From: Deltaproteobacteria bacterium
GTDB taxonomy: Bacteria > SAR324 > NAC60-12
Length of the DNA: 44,757 nucleotides
Direction of reading: 5' to 3'
Assembly (NCBI GenBank): GCA_018645085.1
Contig: JABGPG010000238.1
Coordinates: forward strand, 11,699 to 56,455
This document shows, one piece after another, positions 26,301 to 34,602 of the stretch. Position numbers and translations under genes: made by a program. Under the pieces are notes generated by a model. That model ran no database searches and was not told the DNA's origin. It saw only the letters and a list, made by a program, of their open reading frames with translations. Each line of letters begins with the position of its first letter. Position 1 is the first letter of the stretch.

Positions 26301-26814
26301 CAATACTGTTGTAATATTTCAGTAACTGTCTTTGTTCAGGATCTTCCGGATTTGATTCAATCTTCTCGATTTGTTTTTGAGTCAGTTGGAGTTTTTGCTG
26401 ATTTTTAGGTAGTGTTCTTTTTTTGAACCGGTACTCTTTTTTTAGTTCTTCAATTATTCTTACTTTGAGGATTGGCAGATCTTTAAAGGCATATTCGAAA
26501 GCAGTATGGATGATACTGTCCAGGAGGCGTGTGTTTTGAGCGAGCGTGGTAAAGGAGCTGTCGGTGTTTAGACTCTTTTCTACAATTATTTTATATTGCT
26601 CTTCATAATATTCTGCAGTAACAGCTGCAAAAACTTCTTCACGTGCAGCAAGATATTCCTGAGTCTGGCTGTCCTCAAGATGCAGAGGTTTCCAGGCTTT
26701 AATCAGTTTTTTTAATAAAGCTTTTTTGTGTTTTTCTAGTTTTTGCGGATCCTCTGTAAAGATGAACGGAGAGAGGAAGGGATAATTTTCAATTGGAGAA
26801 AAATTAGTATCCAT
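23356..26814 (-). CDS. glnD: GlnD-like protein (PII uridylyltransferase/uridylyl-removing family), unusually long
   Basis: The 1152-residue protein has the GlnD layout. A nucleotidyltransferase domain carries GGYGRAELSFASDRDLGY (216-233) and LKEDQGGLRSLQ (about 342-353). An HD phosphohydrolase has LFHDVGKIDPQTDH (H668, D669). Two ACT domains end the protein, one near LNALLIYVHDLPQIHSRIAY and one near the C-terminus (APLVYYKIVSAFDRAGVPIQ). GlnD senses glutamine through the ACT domains and modifies PII. Typical length is 850-900, so the ~200-residue charged, coiled-coil N-terminus (about 110-205) is extra. The metal-site motif reads SDRD where GlnD usually has SDxD, so it is intact. Start ATG at 26814. 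Confidence 0.85.
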   Translation of the reverse strand: MDTNFSPIENYPFLSPFIFTEDPQKLEKHKKALLKKLIKAWKPLHLEDSQTQEYLAAREEVFAAVTAEYYEEQYKIIVEKSLNTDSSFTTLAQNTRLLDSIIHTAFEYAFKDLPILKVRIIEELKKEYRFKKRTLPKNQQKLQLTQKQIEKIESNPEDPEQRQLLKYYNSIEADLTQETAELNERLKYLKEHMPLAEQAEFKRDFLLNHLVIFARGGYGRAELSFASDRDLGYCLDTQQLSSGEAEICRQFIIHIEHLLRIAGIETAHQYFELDEDLSRFKDPAAIHTIPAILESRVLLGSNNLANALKRRFFQILPYETFVLSQIRDYHDRAVPGLSQMNLKEDQGGLRSLQIPLWLAAATFGVFPNQTADMLALLIQKRIISPRQGFKLCQALEFLYDLRNFSATAVKFHFDDEARERGLSEKDIQINIINDATERLYLLKKKRFQSIDVFDRYRLQMVNYIQYLSQAILQRLLDRTIVRTFSNFQVVVHLGKRQIVEVNALEGLPQVPISLIFNDPTALLELFEYVGQSEYDLSFDLKDEMADLIRIITPDVIDTHRTQIAERFTKLMLTPFAASAWRIMFDICEPINAENEPRTLMGCFIPETNKMRFLLRNLAYHQHPVCTHTLNALDRTQKELDRLKKDYQELYQYLEPKHILALKWGILFHDVGKIDPQTDHEVSGTSIAVKALERIGYDDPELFTLVSLLIVHHTTVVQLSRTSAYFDQALQSFFEIADRNLINVILLFLCNISDYISVSESNAHSTRGLRTFFEETYRVFAEMRSSQKQEDSMDFILSYLENKKNDLESDTRIDLLINRSLRENLDSVLLKPLEQINKKERKLLENSEDELQVLWRDLKLGSLDKHGTDQTTEKFIRKIRQALSNKTLVELTELYSPLINWFFASFPNRFLLSSSPGMIAENLTIFNKLERPAIVNVITNARGRLNALLIYVHDLPQIHSRIAYTLNLKHLNIESAKINQINFASGHVAFCYYLKVSKREEDNVIFPLEVETSIRRNTPPALKIKPQTFLYYTKFQLEYLKDDKKGYMVKETNNVSSADFPVWKGDSRDKTEFPRRDKNYLRIKITAEDAPLVYYKIVSAFDRAGVPIQQAVITTIGHQVIDTFYITADDHEKLLKSDFEESLKQALMSPSEI

Positions 26815-26926
26815 AATTAAAACAGTTTGCTGTAGAGGGGAATGTTTGTTTTTTCAGCAGAATCCGGCAAAAATCCGGCATGAGTACTTGATAAAAGTTG
26901 TGCGGAAAATACTTGCTGATAATATG

Positions 26927-27991
26927 TCAGAAAAGAGTTTCTTGTTTTCTAGGAGGTGCTGAAATCCCCAAATGCTGATATGCTCTTTCGGTCGCCATCC
27001 GTCCGCGCGGAGTACGTTGCAAAAAACCTTTGAGCAGTAGAAAAGGCTCATAGACATCCTCAATCGTATCTTTTTCCTCTGAGACAGAAGCAGCAAGGGT
27101 ACTCAAACCGACTGGGCCTCCGCCAAATTTTTCTACGATTGCTTCGAGAATGAGACGATCCATTTTGTCCAGTCCCTCCAGATCGATTCTCATTTTATCA
27201 AGACTCTTCTCGACCAGCGGCAAAGTGATCACTCCTGAAGTTTCCATGTCCGCAAAATCACGACAGCGCTTCAGTAAACGGTTTGCGATTCTGGGTGTCC
27301 CTCTTGCTCTGCGCGCAAGTTCCAAAGATGCCTCTTCCACAATTTCAATACCCAATAAAGCAGCCGCACGCAGGATGATGGTTTTCAGTTCTTCAGGTTC
27401 ATAAAAATTAAGGCGGAACTGAATCCCAAAACGTTCCCTCAACGGAGAAGTAAGCAATCCGGCCCTTGTTGTTGCACCTACCAGAGTAAAATGTGGTAAA
27501 TCGATTTTTACGGTACGGGCACCCGGACCTTCTCCGATAATAATATCGAGCGTGAAATCCTCCATTGCGCTGTAGAGTACTTCCTCCACAACTCGGTTCA
27601 GCCGGTGAATTTCATCAATGAACAAAATTGTTCCAGGCTCAAGATTGGTGAGAATTGCTGCTAAATCACCTTGCCGTTCAATAACAGGTCCGGAAGTCGC
27701 ACGCAACTGCACTTCCATTTCACGTGAGAAAATATTTGCGAGTGTAGTTTTTCCTAATCCCGGAGGTCCGCTCAAAAGTACATGATCCAGCGCATGACCA
27801 CGTTTTTTGGCGGCGCCGATAAAAACAAGCAGATTGTCCTTAATTTCCTGTTGACCTATATAGTCACGTAAACGTTCCGGACGTAAAGATTGATCAAATT
27901 GCTCGCCAAGTTGTTGTTCAGGAGCAACCATTCGTGCTTCAGTATTTTCCGGAAGATCAGAGGACTCAGAGTCCACAGTTAGTTCCTGCAT
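26927..27991 (-). CDS. ruvB: Holliday junction branch-migration helicase RuvB
   Basis: The 354-residue protein is a clear RuvB. After about 30 variable residues come [11 protein letters not shown], Walker [12 protein letters not shown], Walker [10 protein letters not shown], sensor 1 [18 protein letters not shown], the arginine-finger region, and the winged-helix end ([29 protein letters not shown]). RuvB hexamers drive branch migration with RuvA. Neither ruvA nor ruvC is present in the window. It lies 6 bases after the stop of the phosphatidyltransferase-like gene on the same strand and probably shares a transcript with it. Confidence 0.96.
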   Translation of the reverse strand: MQELTVDSESSDLPENTEARMVAPEQQLGEQFDQSLRPERLRDYIGQQEIKDNLLVFIGAAKKRGHALDHVLLSGPPGLGKTTLANIFSREMEVQLRATSGPVIERQGDLAAILTNLEPGTILFIDEIHRLNRVVEEVLYSAMEDFTLDIIIGEGPGARTVKIDLPHFTLVGATTRAGLLTSPLRERFGIQFRLNFYEPEELKTIILRAAALLGIEIVEEASLELARRARGTPRIANRLLKRCRDFADMETSGVITLPLVEKSLDKMRIDLEGLDKMDRLILEAIVEKFGGGPVGLSTLAASVSEEKDTIEDVYEPFLLLKGFLQRTPRGRMATERAYQHLGISAPPRKQETLF

Positions 27992-27997
27992 TGGTGT

Positions 27998-29494
27998 TCA
28001 AGAAGAGGAAGAGAGATTTTCCGGATTCTCCTTTGAGGCGACTTCCGGACTGATACGCCAAGTGTAAAGCGGTGAAAAAACATATAAGATCAGGTAAGCA
28101 AGTGCGGCATGCCCGAAATATGGTGTGAAAGCGAAACCGACGATCAGCAGGATAGTGAAAATTAAAAATTTTCTACTACGGCTCATTAAGCGGCCGATGT
28201 GCATATAACGAATCGGAAAACTTATCATTAAGATTGCTGCGATTATCATTAAGACAAAACAAAATTGTGCCCAAAAAACCAAATCTGCAGAATTTGTTTC
28301 AAGCGCATTTCCAAGCATTATGAAAGGAGCAGCTGCTAACAGGGCAGCTCCTGGAACAGGGATACCTTTGAAAAATCCCGGAATACTGTTTTGATCCAGA
28401 ATAAATAAAACTAAACGTGTCACACCTAAGACAACATACATAATTGCAATCCATCCGTAAGGCAGAGCCTGAATGGATTCATCAGCAACTTTTGACATCA
28501 GGATGTAAAATATAACTGCCGGCGCAATGCAGAAACTGACTGTGTCGGAAACGTCATCTAGCACACCACCAAGGGTAATGTTATATTTTCTGGGTTTTGC
28601 AGATGGAAGAGGTGTTGTGAGTCCAAGTTTCCTGGCGACAGCACCATCAAGTTTATCAAAAAAACCTGCTCCCAGCAGAATCAAGTATGCTTCCTGAACT
28701 CGTCCCCGATAAGCAAAGAGTATGGCTAAAACACCCATCAGCGCATTCATCACTGTCAGTGCATTCGGGAAAACTGCTAAAATTCTGCGACGTAAAACCT
28801 CATCATTCAAACAAAGATCATCTAGGCATGCAGTACCGTATTTTCGACAATAACCTGCAATTGAGCCAAAATTAATGATCAACAGCAGGATTTCCAGAAA
28901 GAATAGCTGTTGAATCGGAATTGCTCCCAACCAGCTGATCCAGGAATAAAGTGATGAATCCGGACCTCCGGGCACATAAAAGGCGTGAATATAAAGTACA
29001 ACTCCAATTGGAGCAGCGACCATCGTACGGAGCCTGGTGACTTCCTTCATTTCTTCTTCCTCGCCTTTCCGGAGCGAAAAATTTCTCATGAAGTGCGCGA
29101 AATTGTCACGCATTAAAACTGTTACGCACAAGACAAATACAAAAACGACGTGCAGCATTTCCAGCCGGAAATTAGCATTTTCTGCTAAAGTCTGGTAGCG
29201 CCACATCATGCCCACTGCAACCATCGGAAAAATCATTGCATAAACGACTTTGTCCATGATCCGGTCCGCTAAATGAGCGAGTTTTGCCTGTGGTCGAAAA
29301 CGTGCCGCAAACCAGCCGTCAATTAAATCAAGGATCATTGCGGCAAGTAGAAAAATTACTCCGCTGTAGTAAACAAATGGATTGCGGTCCAGCATCACGC
29401 TGATGGCGCAGACCATGCCGGCAAACACCATTGGCGGTCGTCCATAAACGAGTAAAGCCGCAACATTAGTTGAAAGAAATTTAGGGTTAGACAT
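27998..29494 (-). CDS. Double CDP-alcohol phosphatidyltransferase (two domains in one chain)
   Basis: The 498-residue, highly hydrophobic protein has two CDP-alcohol phosphotransferase domains. The first has D56-LI-DG-WFAAR with later D77 and D81; the four acidic ligands are kept, but the usual AR is AA and the usual Gly is Ala or His. The second has D280-KL-DG-AVAR and GGVLDDVSD (309-317), a full motif stretched by about 12 residues between AR and G. The second half resembles PssA-type phosphatidylserine synthase, which would feed the psd gene 8 kb away. The family moves a phosphatidyl group from CDP-diacylglycerol to an alcohol at the inner membrane. The two substrates are not readable. Confidence 0.82.
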   Translation of the reverse strand: MSNPKFLSTNVAALLVYGRPPMVFAGMVCAISVMLDRNPFVYYSGVIFLLAAMILDLIDGWFAARFRPQAKLAHLADRIMDKVVYAMIFPMVAVGMMWRYQTLAENANFRLEMLHVVFVFVLCVTVLMRDNFAHFMRNFSLRKGEEEEMKEVTRLRTMVAAPIGVVLYIHAFYVPGGPDSSLYSWISWLGAIPIQQLFFLEILLLIINFGSIAGYCRKYGTACLDDLCLNDEVLRRRILAVFPNALTVMNALMGVLAILFAYRGRVQEAYLILLGAGFFDKLDGAVARKLGLTTPLPSAKPRKYNITLGGVLDDVSDTVSFCIAPAVIFYILMSKVADESIQALPYGWIAIMYVVLGVTRLVLFILDQNSIPGFFKGIPVPGAALLAAAPFIMLGNALETNSADLVFWAQFCFVLMIIAAILMISFPIRYMHIGRLMSRSRKFLIFTILLIVGFAFTPYFGHAALAYLILYVFSPLYTWRISPEVASKENPENLSSSS

Positions 29495-29567
29495 GTTTGT
29501 TTATTAGGTTAAAAAACTTTTTCTACAATAACTGGCTTTTCCTGCAGCAACGCTAGCAGTAGTTATT

Positions 29568-30623
29568 TTAATACTCCTTTAAGCGATGTGCAACATTGAA
29601 GACATAAAGTAGCAACGCAGCTCTGATATAAACCCCGTTACGCAGTTGTCTCCAGTACATGGCACGTGGATCAGCATCGACTTCCGGAGAAATTTCATGC
29701 CTTCTTGGCAAAGGGTGTAAAATGATGGAATCTGTTTTCATTCGACTGACATTATCAGTAGTCAGACTATATTGTGAATAGTCAATCAGGTCGGACTCTC
29801 CAGAAAGATCATACTCGTCCTGAATCCTTGTCATATAAATACAGTCGACACTTGAGATAACACTTTCCAAGTTATCTGTTTTATGAATTTTCACACCTTG
29901 TGAGAGTAAATATTCTTCCAGATCGGCTGCAATCTGAAAAGAAGGCGGTGCAATAAACTCCATTTCGACATCTTTATACTGACTCAATAACATGACTGAA
30001 GAACGTACAGCCCTGCCACGCAGCAAATCACCCACAAAAGCATATCTTTTTTTACGTATACCACCAGTTTTCTGAAAGGAGCGGTGCATGGTGTAAAGGT
30101 CAAGCAGAGCCTGAGTAGGATGCTGATCTTTACCGCTACCGCCATTCATGATGGGCACGCTACGTCCACTATTGTCCAGCAAATAGGCCATATACTCGCA
30201 AAATCCAGGCTTTGGATCACGCATGATAATCATGTCAAAATAACTGCTGAAAACCCTTACACCGTCTTCCTGACTTTCACCTTTGTATTCTGATGATAAA
30301 GATGGATCCCGAACTTCTCCGGTGTCCATACCGACCATTTGGCAAGCAGTTAAAAATGAGAGGAAGGTTCTTGTAGAAGGCTGGGTGAAATAGAGCATTG
30401 CCTTTTTGTGACACAACAAGGATTTCAAAAATTCAATCCCGTTTGGTTTACGAGTCATTTCCTTGATGTGATCCGCAATATCAAATAATTCTTCCATCAG
30501 GTTAATGGAAAATTGGTGTGAGAGCATCACATGCTGGAGGCGTCCTTCTTTTTCATAATGACGCATGCGTACTTCCACTGCTTGTGAAAAGTACTCTTCG
30601 TAGGTTTTTAAAGATTCTTCCAT
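29568..30623 (-). CDS. pyrB: Aspartate carbamoyltransferase catalytic chain
   Basis: The 351-residue protein carries the carbamoyl-phosphate loop QPSTRTFLSF (81-90), YKGESQED (the ATCase lysine loop), HPTQALLDLYT, MTRIQDEY and the HPLPRRHEI aspartate-binding motif. KGES, TRIQ and HPLPR separate it from ornithine transcarbamylase. It makes carbamoyl-aspartate, the committed pyrimidine step. The STRTR arginine that follows the catalytic Arg in E. coli is Phe (F87) here, while the essential R85 is kept. The N-terminus is about 30 residues longer than in E. coli. No pyrI, pyrC or pyrR is adjacent. It lies downstream of rplL on the same strand, after a hairpin. Confidence 0.88.
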   Translation of the reverse strand: MEESLKTYEEYFSQAVEVRMRHYEKEGRLQHVMLSHQFSINLMEELFDIADHIKEMTRKPNGIEFLKSLLCHKKAMLYFTQPSTRTFLSFLTACQMVGMDTGEVRDPSLSSEYKGESQEDGVRVFSSYFDMIIMRDPKPGFCEYMAYLLDNSGRSVPIMNGGSGKDQHPTQALLDLYTMHRSFQKTGGIRKKRYAFVGDLLRGRAVRSSVMLLSQYKDVEMEFIAPPSFQIAADLEEYLLSQGVKIHKTDNLESVISSVDCIYMTRIQDEYDLSGESDLIDYSQYSLTTDNVSRMKTDSIILHPLPRRHEISPEVDADPRAMYWRQLRNGVYIRAALLLYVFNVAHRLKEY

Positions 30624-30804
30624 TTGTGAAGCAAGGCGAAATATATTAAAAATAAACTATACTAGCCTAAAATTCTATTCTGTAACAGTCCAGTGTGAAA
30701 TTGTGTTCAACACGAAATGCACTAATAAAAGTTCTAACTTGAAGAGTACTTTTAATGGACTATCAAATAGCTGTGGGAGGTAAAAAGACAGGACTGATTA
30801 GCAG

Positions 30805-30836
30805 CAAGAGCTTGTCCCCTCAGGGACACGCTCTTG
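30805..30836 (-). terminator. Strong hairpin after rplL
   Basis: CAAGAGC-G-TGTCCC and GGGACA-A-GCTCTTG form a 13-pair stem with one mismatch and a TGAG loop, starting 10 bases after the rplL stop. A short T run (TCTTTTTA on the minus strand) comes about 20 bases later, so this is a terminator or an RNA-processing and stability hairpin. It marks the end of the ribosomal block, where rpoB would normally follow. Confidence 0.55.
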
Positions 30837-30846
30837 ACAAAAGTAT

Positions 30847-31227
30847 TTACTTGATTTCCGCGCTTGCGCCGGCTTCTTCAAGTTTCTTTTTGACTTCTTC
30901 TGCTTCTTCTTTGGAGACACCTTCTCTAATAGCTTTGGGAGCAGCTTCAACTGCTTCTTTAGCTTCTTTGAGGCCCAGTCCAGTGATACCCCGAACTTCT
31001 TTAATGACGTTAATTTTCTTCTCACCAAAGCTGGTAAGAATAACGTCAAATTCGGTTTTTTCTTCGGCAGGTGCTTCAGCGGCTGCACCGGCAGCGGCAG
31101 GAGCTGCTACTGCAGCAGCTGCACTAACACCGAATTTTTCTTCCATTTCTTTTACCAGTTCAGACATTTCCAAAACGGACATGTTAGCGATAAAATCAAT
31201 TACTTGGTCTTTTGTGATACTTGCCAT
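30847..31227 (-). CDS. rplL: 50S ribosomal protein L7/L12
   Basis: The protein has about 126 residues starting at the ATG at 31227 ([20 protein letters not shown]). A longer frame begins 12 codons upstream but lacks family similarity. The N-terminal dimer domain, an Ala/Pro-rich hinge, and the factor-binding domain ([36 protein letters not shown]) are all present. It is last in the rplK-rplA-rplJ-rplL series, 70 bases after rplJ. Confidence 0.97.
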   Translation of the reverse strand: MASITKDQVIDFIANMSVLEMSELVKEMEEKFGVSAAAAVAAPAAAGAAAEAPAEEKTEFDVILTSFGEKKINVIKEVRGITGLGLKEAKEAVEAAPKAIREGVSKEEAEEVKKKLEEAGASAEIK

Positions 31228-31297
31228 TTTATTTCTCAGACAAAGGTTAAGTTCATCTTCCACACTAGCATGGGAAGAATGTTAATAAACCGGATTG

Positions 31298-31822
31298 TTA
31301 TTTGCTATCCCGGACTGCAGCCAGAGTGCGAACAAATTTCGCGGGAACTGCGTTTAGAGTACGAACAAATTGAGTTGCAGGTGCTTGCATCAAGAACAAC
31401 AACTTCATGAGGAGCTCTTCTCTAGAAGGTAATTTGGAAAGTGCTTCCACTTCACCTGAATTGAGGATGCTCGTTTTGCTGTCACCAACAAGGATTCCAG
31501 CAAGGATTTTCAAGTTTTTTAAACTTTTAGCGGCCTCAGACAATACTTTAGCCTGTTGCACAGCATCACCGTCACTGTAGATAAGTGCACGAGTCTGTGT
31601 GAACTGATCTGCAAGTTCTGCAAACGGAGTGTCTTCCGCAGCAATACGTGCCAGCGAGTTTTTGATTACTTTCATGGTGGATGAGGCATCATTCAACTTC
31701 TTTCGAAGTTCTACAACCTGATTTGCTTCAATACCACGATAATCAACCAGTACTCCTGCGGACATGCTATTAAAGATTGACCGTAGTTCACTGACTTGAA
31801 CTTCTTTTTGGCTTCGTTCCAT
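31298..31822 (-). CDS. rplJ: 50S ribosomal protein L10
   Basis: The 174-residue protein has the L10 N-terminal RNA-binding part (GVLVDYRGIEANQVVELRKK, KVIKNSLARIAAED) and the helical C-terminus that holds L7/L12 dimers. It is preceded by a 260-base leader with an L10-leader-like motif and followed by rplL. L10 with L7/L12 normally binds that leader to limit its own synthesis. Confidence 0.96.
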   Translation of the reverse strand: MERSQKEVQVSELRSIFNSMSAGVLVDYRGIEANQVVELRKKLNDASSTMKVIKNSLARIAAEDTPFAELADQFTQTRALIYSDGDAVQQAKVLSEAAKSLKNLKILAGILVGDSKTSILNSGEVEALSKLPSREELLMKLLFLMQAPATQFVRTLNAVPAKFVRTLAAVRDSK

Positions 31823-31989
31823 GGAACCTTTCCGATATGATTATGTTAAATAATTCACTCCTGCGGTTTATCAAAGAAGTGCTTTAAGACACACACTTCC
31901 ATAGAAAAAGCCCGAAAGCAGTTTCTGTTATAACCGAAGATTGAGATAAAAATTGAATAAGACAGAGGAAGGAACACAGTAAAATGTGC

Positions 31990-32062
31990 TGTGTCACTTA
32001 CGGAAGCTGTGTCTCGGCAGGGCATAAATTAAGCCGCTAGGCCCCTACTGTCTTAGACAAGA
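31990..32062 (-). promoter_or_regulatory. L10 leader-like autoregulatory RNA element
   Basis: The 260 bases between rplA and rplJ hold no gene. On the minus strand they contain a structured stretch with AGTAGGGGCC, GGCTTAATTTATGCCC and CCTGCCGAGACACAGC. The CCUGCCGAG block and its place before rplJ match the known L10(L7/L12) binding leader. Another small stem (ACACAG/CTGTGT) lies further toward rplJ. Boundaries are approximate. Confidence 0.55.
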
Positions 32063-32083
32063 AAAATAAAAATTTTTCAGATG

Positions 32084-32773
32084 TTAAACTGTTTGTGGAT
32101 CTACTTTAAGCCCAGGACCCATTGTAGAACTCACACTAAAATTACGCAGATAAATACCTTTTGAAGCTGATGGTTTCATCCTTTTGACAGTGTCAACCAA
32201 GGCAGTTACATTTTCACAAAGCTTGTCTGCATCAAATGAAACTTTGCCAATAGCAGCATGGAGGTTACCTTGCTTATCGGCACGGAATTCTACCTGCCCT
32301 GCTTTAATATTTTTGATAGCGGTTTCAACTTCGAAAGTTACTGTACCGACTTTTGGATTTGGCATAAGTCCTCTTGGACCCAGTATTTTACCTATCCGTC
32401 CTACAACTGCCATCATATCCGGAGTTGCTACAACACGGTCAAACTCGAGCCAGCCTTCCTGAATCTTTTTGGCGTAATCTTCACCGCCCACATAATCGGC
32501 CCCGGCTTGCTCTGCCGCAATGGCTTTGTCTGCTTTTGCAAAAACCAGCACACGAATTTCCTTACCCAGGCCGTTTGGCATAGAACATGTTCCACGCACC
32601 ATTTGTTCAGCTTTACGTGTGTCAACTCCAAGTCTCAAAGCAACATCAACTGTCTCATCAAATTTGGTAGCTTTGACTTCTTTAAGCAAATTAATTGCTT
32701 CAGTCAAAGGATACAGTTTTTCTGCGTCCACTTTATCTTGGAAAACTTTTGTTCTTTTACTCAGTTTTTTCAT
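32084..32773 (-). CDS. rplA: 50S ribosomal protein L1
   Basis: The 229-residue protein is a standard L1: [54 protein letters not shown] and the final [20 protein letters not shown]. It binds 23S rRNA at the exit-site stalk and, in many bacteria, represses its own L11-L1 message. Its start overlaps the rplK stop by 4 bases (ATGA), so the two are translationally coupled. Confidence 0.97.
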   Translation of the reverse strand: MKKLSKRTKVFQDKVDAEKLYPLTEAINLLKEVKATKFDETVDVALRLGVDTRKAEQMVRGTCSMPNGLGKEIRVLVFAKADKAIAAEQAGADYVGGEDYAKKIQEGWLEFDRVVATPDMMAVVGRIGKILGPRGLMPNPKVGTVTFEVETAIKNIKAGQVEFRADKQGNLHAAIGKVSFDADKLCENVTALVDTVKRMKPSASKGIYLRNFSVSSTMGPGLKVDPQTV

Positions 32774-33195
32774 AATCCCTCAGTCAGTACGCCCATACTC
32801 CGGGCAGTTCCTGCCACGGATTTCATGGCAGATTCCAGGTTATAACAATTCAAATCAGGCATCTTCTGCTTGGCAATTTCCTCAAGTTGATTTTTATTCA
32901 AAGTACCAACTTTATCCTTATTTGGGGTCGAGGAACCTTTATTCAGTTTCAGAGCTTTTTTGATCAGCACAGGTACCGGAGGTGTTTTGGTAATAAAGGT
33001 GAACGAGCGATCCTTGTAAACAGTGATCACCACCGGAATGATTGTATCTTGTCCCTGAGTTTGTGCGTTAAAAGCTTTGCAGAACTCCATGATGTTCACA
33101 CCGTGCTGACCTAATGCTGGGCCAATCGGCGGAGATGGATTTGCTTTGCCTGCCGGAACTTGCAGTTTGATGAATGAGGTGATTTCCTTTGCCAT
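32770..33195 (-). CDS. rplK: 50S ribosomal protein L11
   Basis: The 141-residue protein is a complete L11: [36 protein letters not shown], followed by the C-terminal rRNA-binding domain ending [13 protein letters not shown]. It sits at the GTPase centre of the ribosome. It follows nusG by 12 bases and overlaps rplA. Confidence 0.97.
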   Translation of the reverse strand: MAKEITSFIKLQVPAGKANPSPPIGPALGQHGVNIMEFCKAFNAQTQGQDTIIPVVITVYKDRSFTFITKTPPVPVLIKKALKLNKGSSTPNKDKVGTLNKNQLEEIAKQKMPDLNCYNLESAMKSVAGTARSMGVLTEGL

Positions 33196-33207
33196 GGTTT
33201 TTTTGTC

Positions 33208-34038
33208 TTATTCTACTACGTGTTTTACTTTTTCGAACTCTACCTCCACAGGTGTGGGACGGCCAAAAATACTTACTAGTACTTTTAATTTTCTGCGTTC
33301 GAGATTTATTTCATCGATTGTACCACTGAAATTTCCAAAAGAACCTTCGGTGATAGTTACCTTTTGTCCAAGTGAAAACTCTTCTTCTGTTGCTTTCTGC
33401 TGGAATCTTTCGTTGACTTGTGAACGGATTGTTTCAAGTTCACGCTCATCCAGAGGCAACGGATTTTTTTGCGTACCGCCAATAAACCCTGAAACCCTGT
33501 TGACATCCATCAAAAGGTGCCACAATGCCGGGGTGAGCTCCATGTTGATTAGTACATATCCAGGAAAATATTTCTGGTTTACTTTACGTTTTTTCCCTTC
33601 CTTCGTGCGGATCACATCTTCTGAAGGAATGAAAATTTCGTCTACCAGATGTTCAAGTCCTTCAATCCTTAACTTTTCCTGAATCGTCTGTTCTACACGT
33701 CCTTCATAACCGGAATATGCCTGCAGAATATACCATTTTGCATTTGGGTTTTTCGGCTTTTCAGGAATTTGTGCTTCAATATCTTCTGCTTCTTCAGCCG
33801 TTTCAGCTGTATTATCTGCAGTTGGCTCAGTTTCGATTGCAGGAGCATCAGGCTGTGCTTCTGTCCCATCAGCACTTACTTCCGGAACATCAGTCTGTGT
33901 TTCTGTATCATCAGTGCTTACTTCCGGAGCATCGTTTTGTTGCTCTCCCAAAGTACTGTCCTGAGTTTCTGCAGTTTCGTTTTGTTCTTCCAATACCATT
34001 TCGGTTCCAGTTTGATCTTCCACTATTTTATCCGGCAA
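33208..34038 (-). CDS. nusG: Transcription antitermination factor NusG with long acidic N-terminal extension
   Basis: The C-terminal ~175 residues are NusG: WYILQAYSGYEGRVEQTI, the NGN-domain PGYVLINMELTP and VSGFIGGTQKNPLPL, and the KOW domain GQKVTITEGSFGNFSGTI. It links RNA polymerase to the ribosome and to Rho. Ahead of it lie about 95 acidic residues with a near-duplicated unit, PEVSTDDTETQTD then PEVSADGTEAQPD, which ordinary NusG lacks. The longest frame starts at a TTG (34038) inside the secE end; a GTG at codon 7 and an ATG at codon 14 (33999) are alternatives that keep most of the extension. Confidence 0.92.
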   Translation of the reverse strand: MPDKIVEDQTGTEMVLEEQNETAETQDSTLGEQQNDAPEVSTDDTETQTDVPEVSADGTEAQPDAPAIETEPTADNTAETAEEAEDIEAQIPEKPKNPNAKWYILQAYSGYEGRVEQTIQEKLRIEGLEHLVDEIFIPSEDVIRTKEGKKRKVNQKYFPGYVLINMELTPALWHLLMDVNRVSGFIGGTQKNPLPLDERELETIRSQVNERFQQKATEEEFSLGQKVTITEGSFGNFSGTIDEINLERRKLKVLVSIFGRPTPVEVEFEKVKHVVE

Positions 34039-34216
34039 TGACCATTTGCATGATGTCAGAAAGTCCTAAATCGGCGATACCCAAGTAGAGCGCTACAGCT
34101 AAAGATACACCTACAACTACTGAGGTTGATTTTATTGTTGCCTCACGTGTCGGCCACTGCACGCGTTTAAATTCCGCAATGACATCTTTAAAAAACTGTT
34201 GAATTCGTTTAAACAT
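34028..34216 (-). CDS. secE: Preprotein translocase subunit SecE
   Basis: The 62-residue protein has the SecE conserved segment FKDVIAEFKRVQWPTREAT followed by one membrane helix (TSVVVGVSLAVALYLGIADLG). It is the short single-span form found in most bacteria. It lies between tRNA-Trp and nusG, the standard place, and its stop overlaps the longest nusG frame by 11 bases. Confidence 0.95.
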   Translation of the reverse strand: MFKRIQQFFKDVIAEFKRVQWPTREATIKSTSVVVGVSLAVALYLGIADLGLSDIMQMVIAG

Positions 34217-34316
34217 AAGCAGATTTATGTATGAAGATAAAACATCCTGATAAAATATTTTTACTATTGTTATAAAGCATTACTGTTCAGTCACAAAACT
34301 CAGCGCCAATTATTTC

Positions 34317-34392
34317 TGGCAGGGCAGACAGGGGTCGAACCTGCGACCTTCGGTTTTGGAGACCGATGCTCTACCAACTGAGCTACTGCCCT
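34317..34392 (-). tRNA. tRNA-Trp (anticodon CCA)
   Basis: The 76-base cloverleaf has acceptor arms AGGGCAG/CTGCCCT, a D-arm GTAGCTCAGTTGGTAGAGC, an anticodon stem TCGGT/ACCGA with loop CTCCAAA, a T-arm GCAGGTTCGACCCCTGT, discriminator G, and an encoded CCA end. A Trp tRNA just before secE is the common bacterial arrangement. Confidence 0.96.
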
Positions 34393-34420
34393 ATCAGGAC
34401 GCAAAATATAAGGAAACGGG

Positions 34421-34570
34421 CTACTTCGTTTCTTTATGCAAAGTGTGTTTTCGATCCCACCTACAGTATTTACGTACTTCCATACGCTCTGTTTTTAATT
34501 TCTTGTTGCGGGAAGCTGTATAATTTCGGCGCTTGCACTCAGTGCATTCTAGGTGAATCGTGTCTCTCAT
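34421..34570 (-). CDS. rpmG: 50S ribosomal protein L33
   Basis: A 49-residue frame from the ATG at 34570 to the TAG at 34421 reads [20 protein letters not shown] and continues with [20 protein letters not shown], a clear L33. The CxxC pair (ECTEC) is present but the second zinc pair is reduced to a single Cys (KYCRWD), as in intermediate forms of L33. It lies between tRNA-Thr and tRNA-Trp, where rpmG is normally found downstream of tuf. No tuf gene is present here. Confidence 0.93.
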   Translation of the reverse strand: MRDTIHLECTECKRRNYTASRNKKLKTERMEVRKYCRWDRKHTLHKETK

Positions 34571-34602
34571 GATTTCTATATTTAAAAAATAAATAATTTA
34601 TT

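Noticed and set aside
30755-31285. Plus-strand 176-codon Ser/Ala-rich open frame
   Set aside because: It is the antisense shadow of rplL; its composition mirrors the L7/L12 hinge.
32258-32845. Plus-strand 195-codon open frame
   Set aside because: It is antisense to rplA and the end of rplK, both certain genes; no family pattern.
33146-33682. Plus-strand 178-codon open frame
   Set aside because: It is antisense to nusG and rplK; low-complexity Ser/Phe-rich translation.
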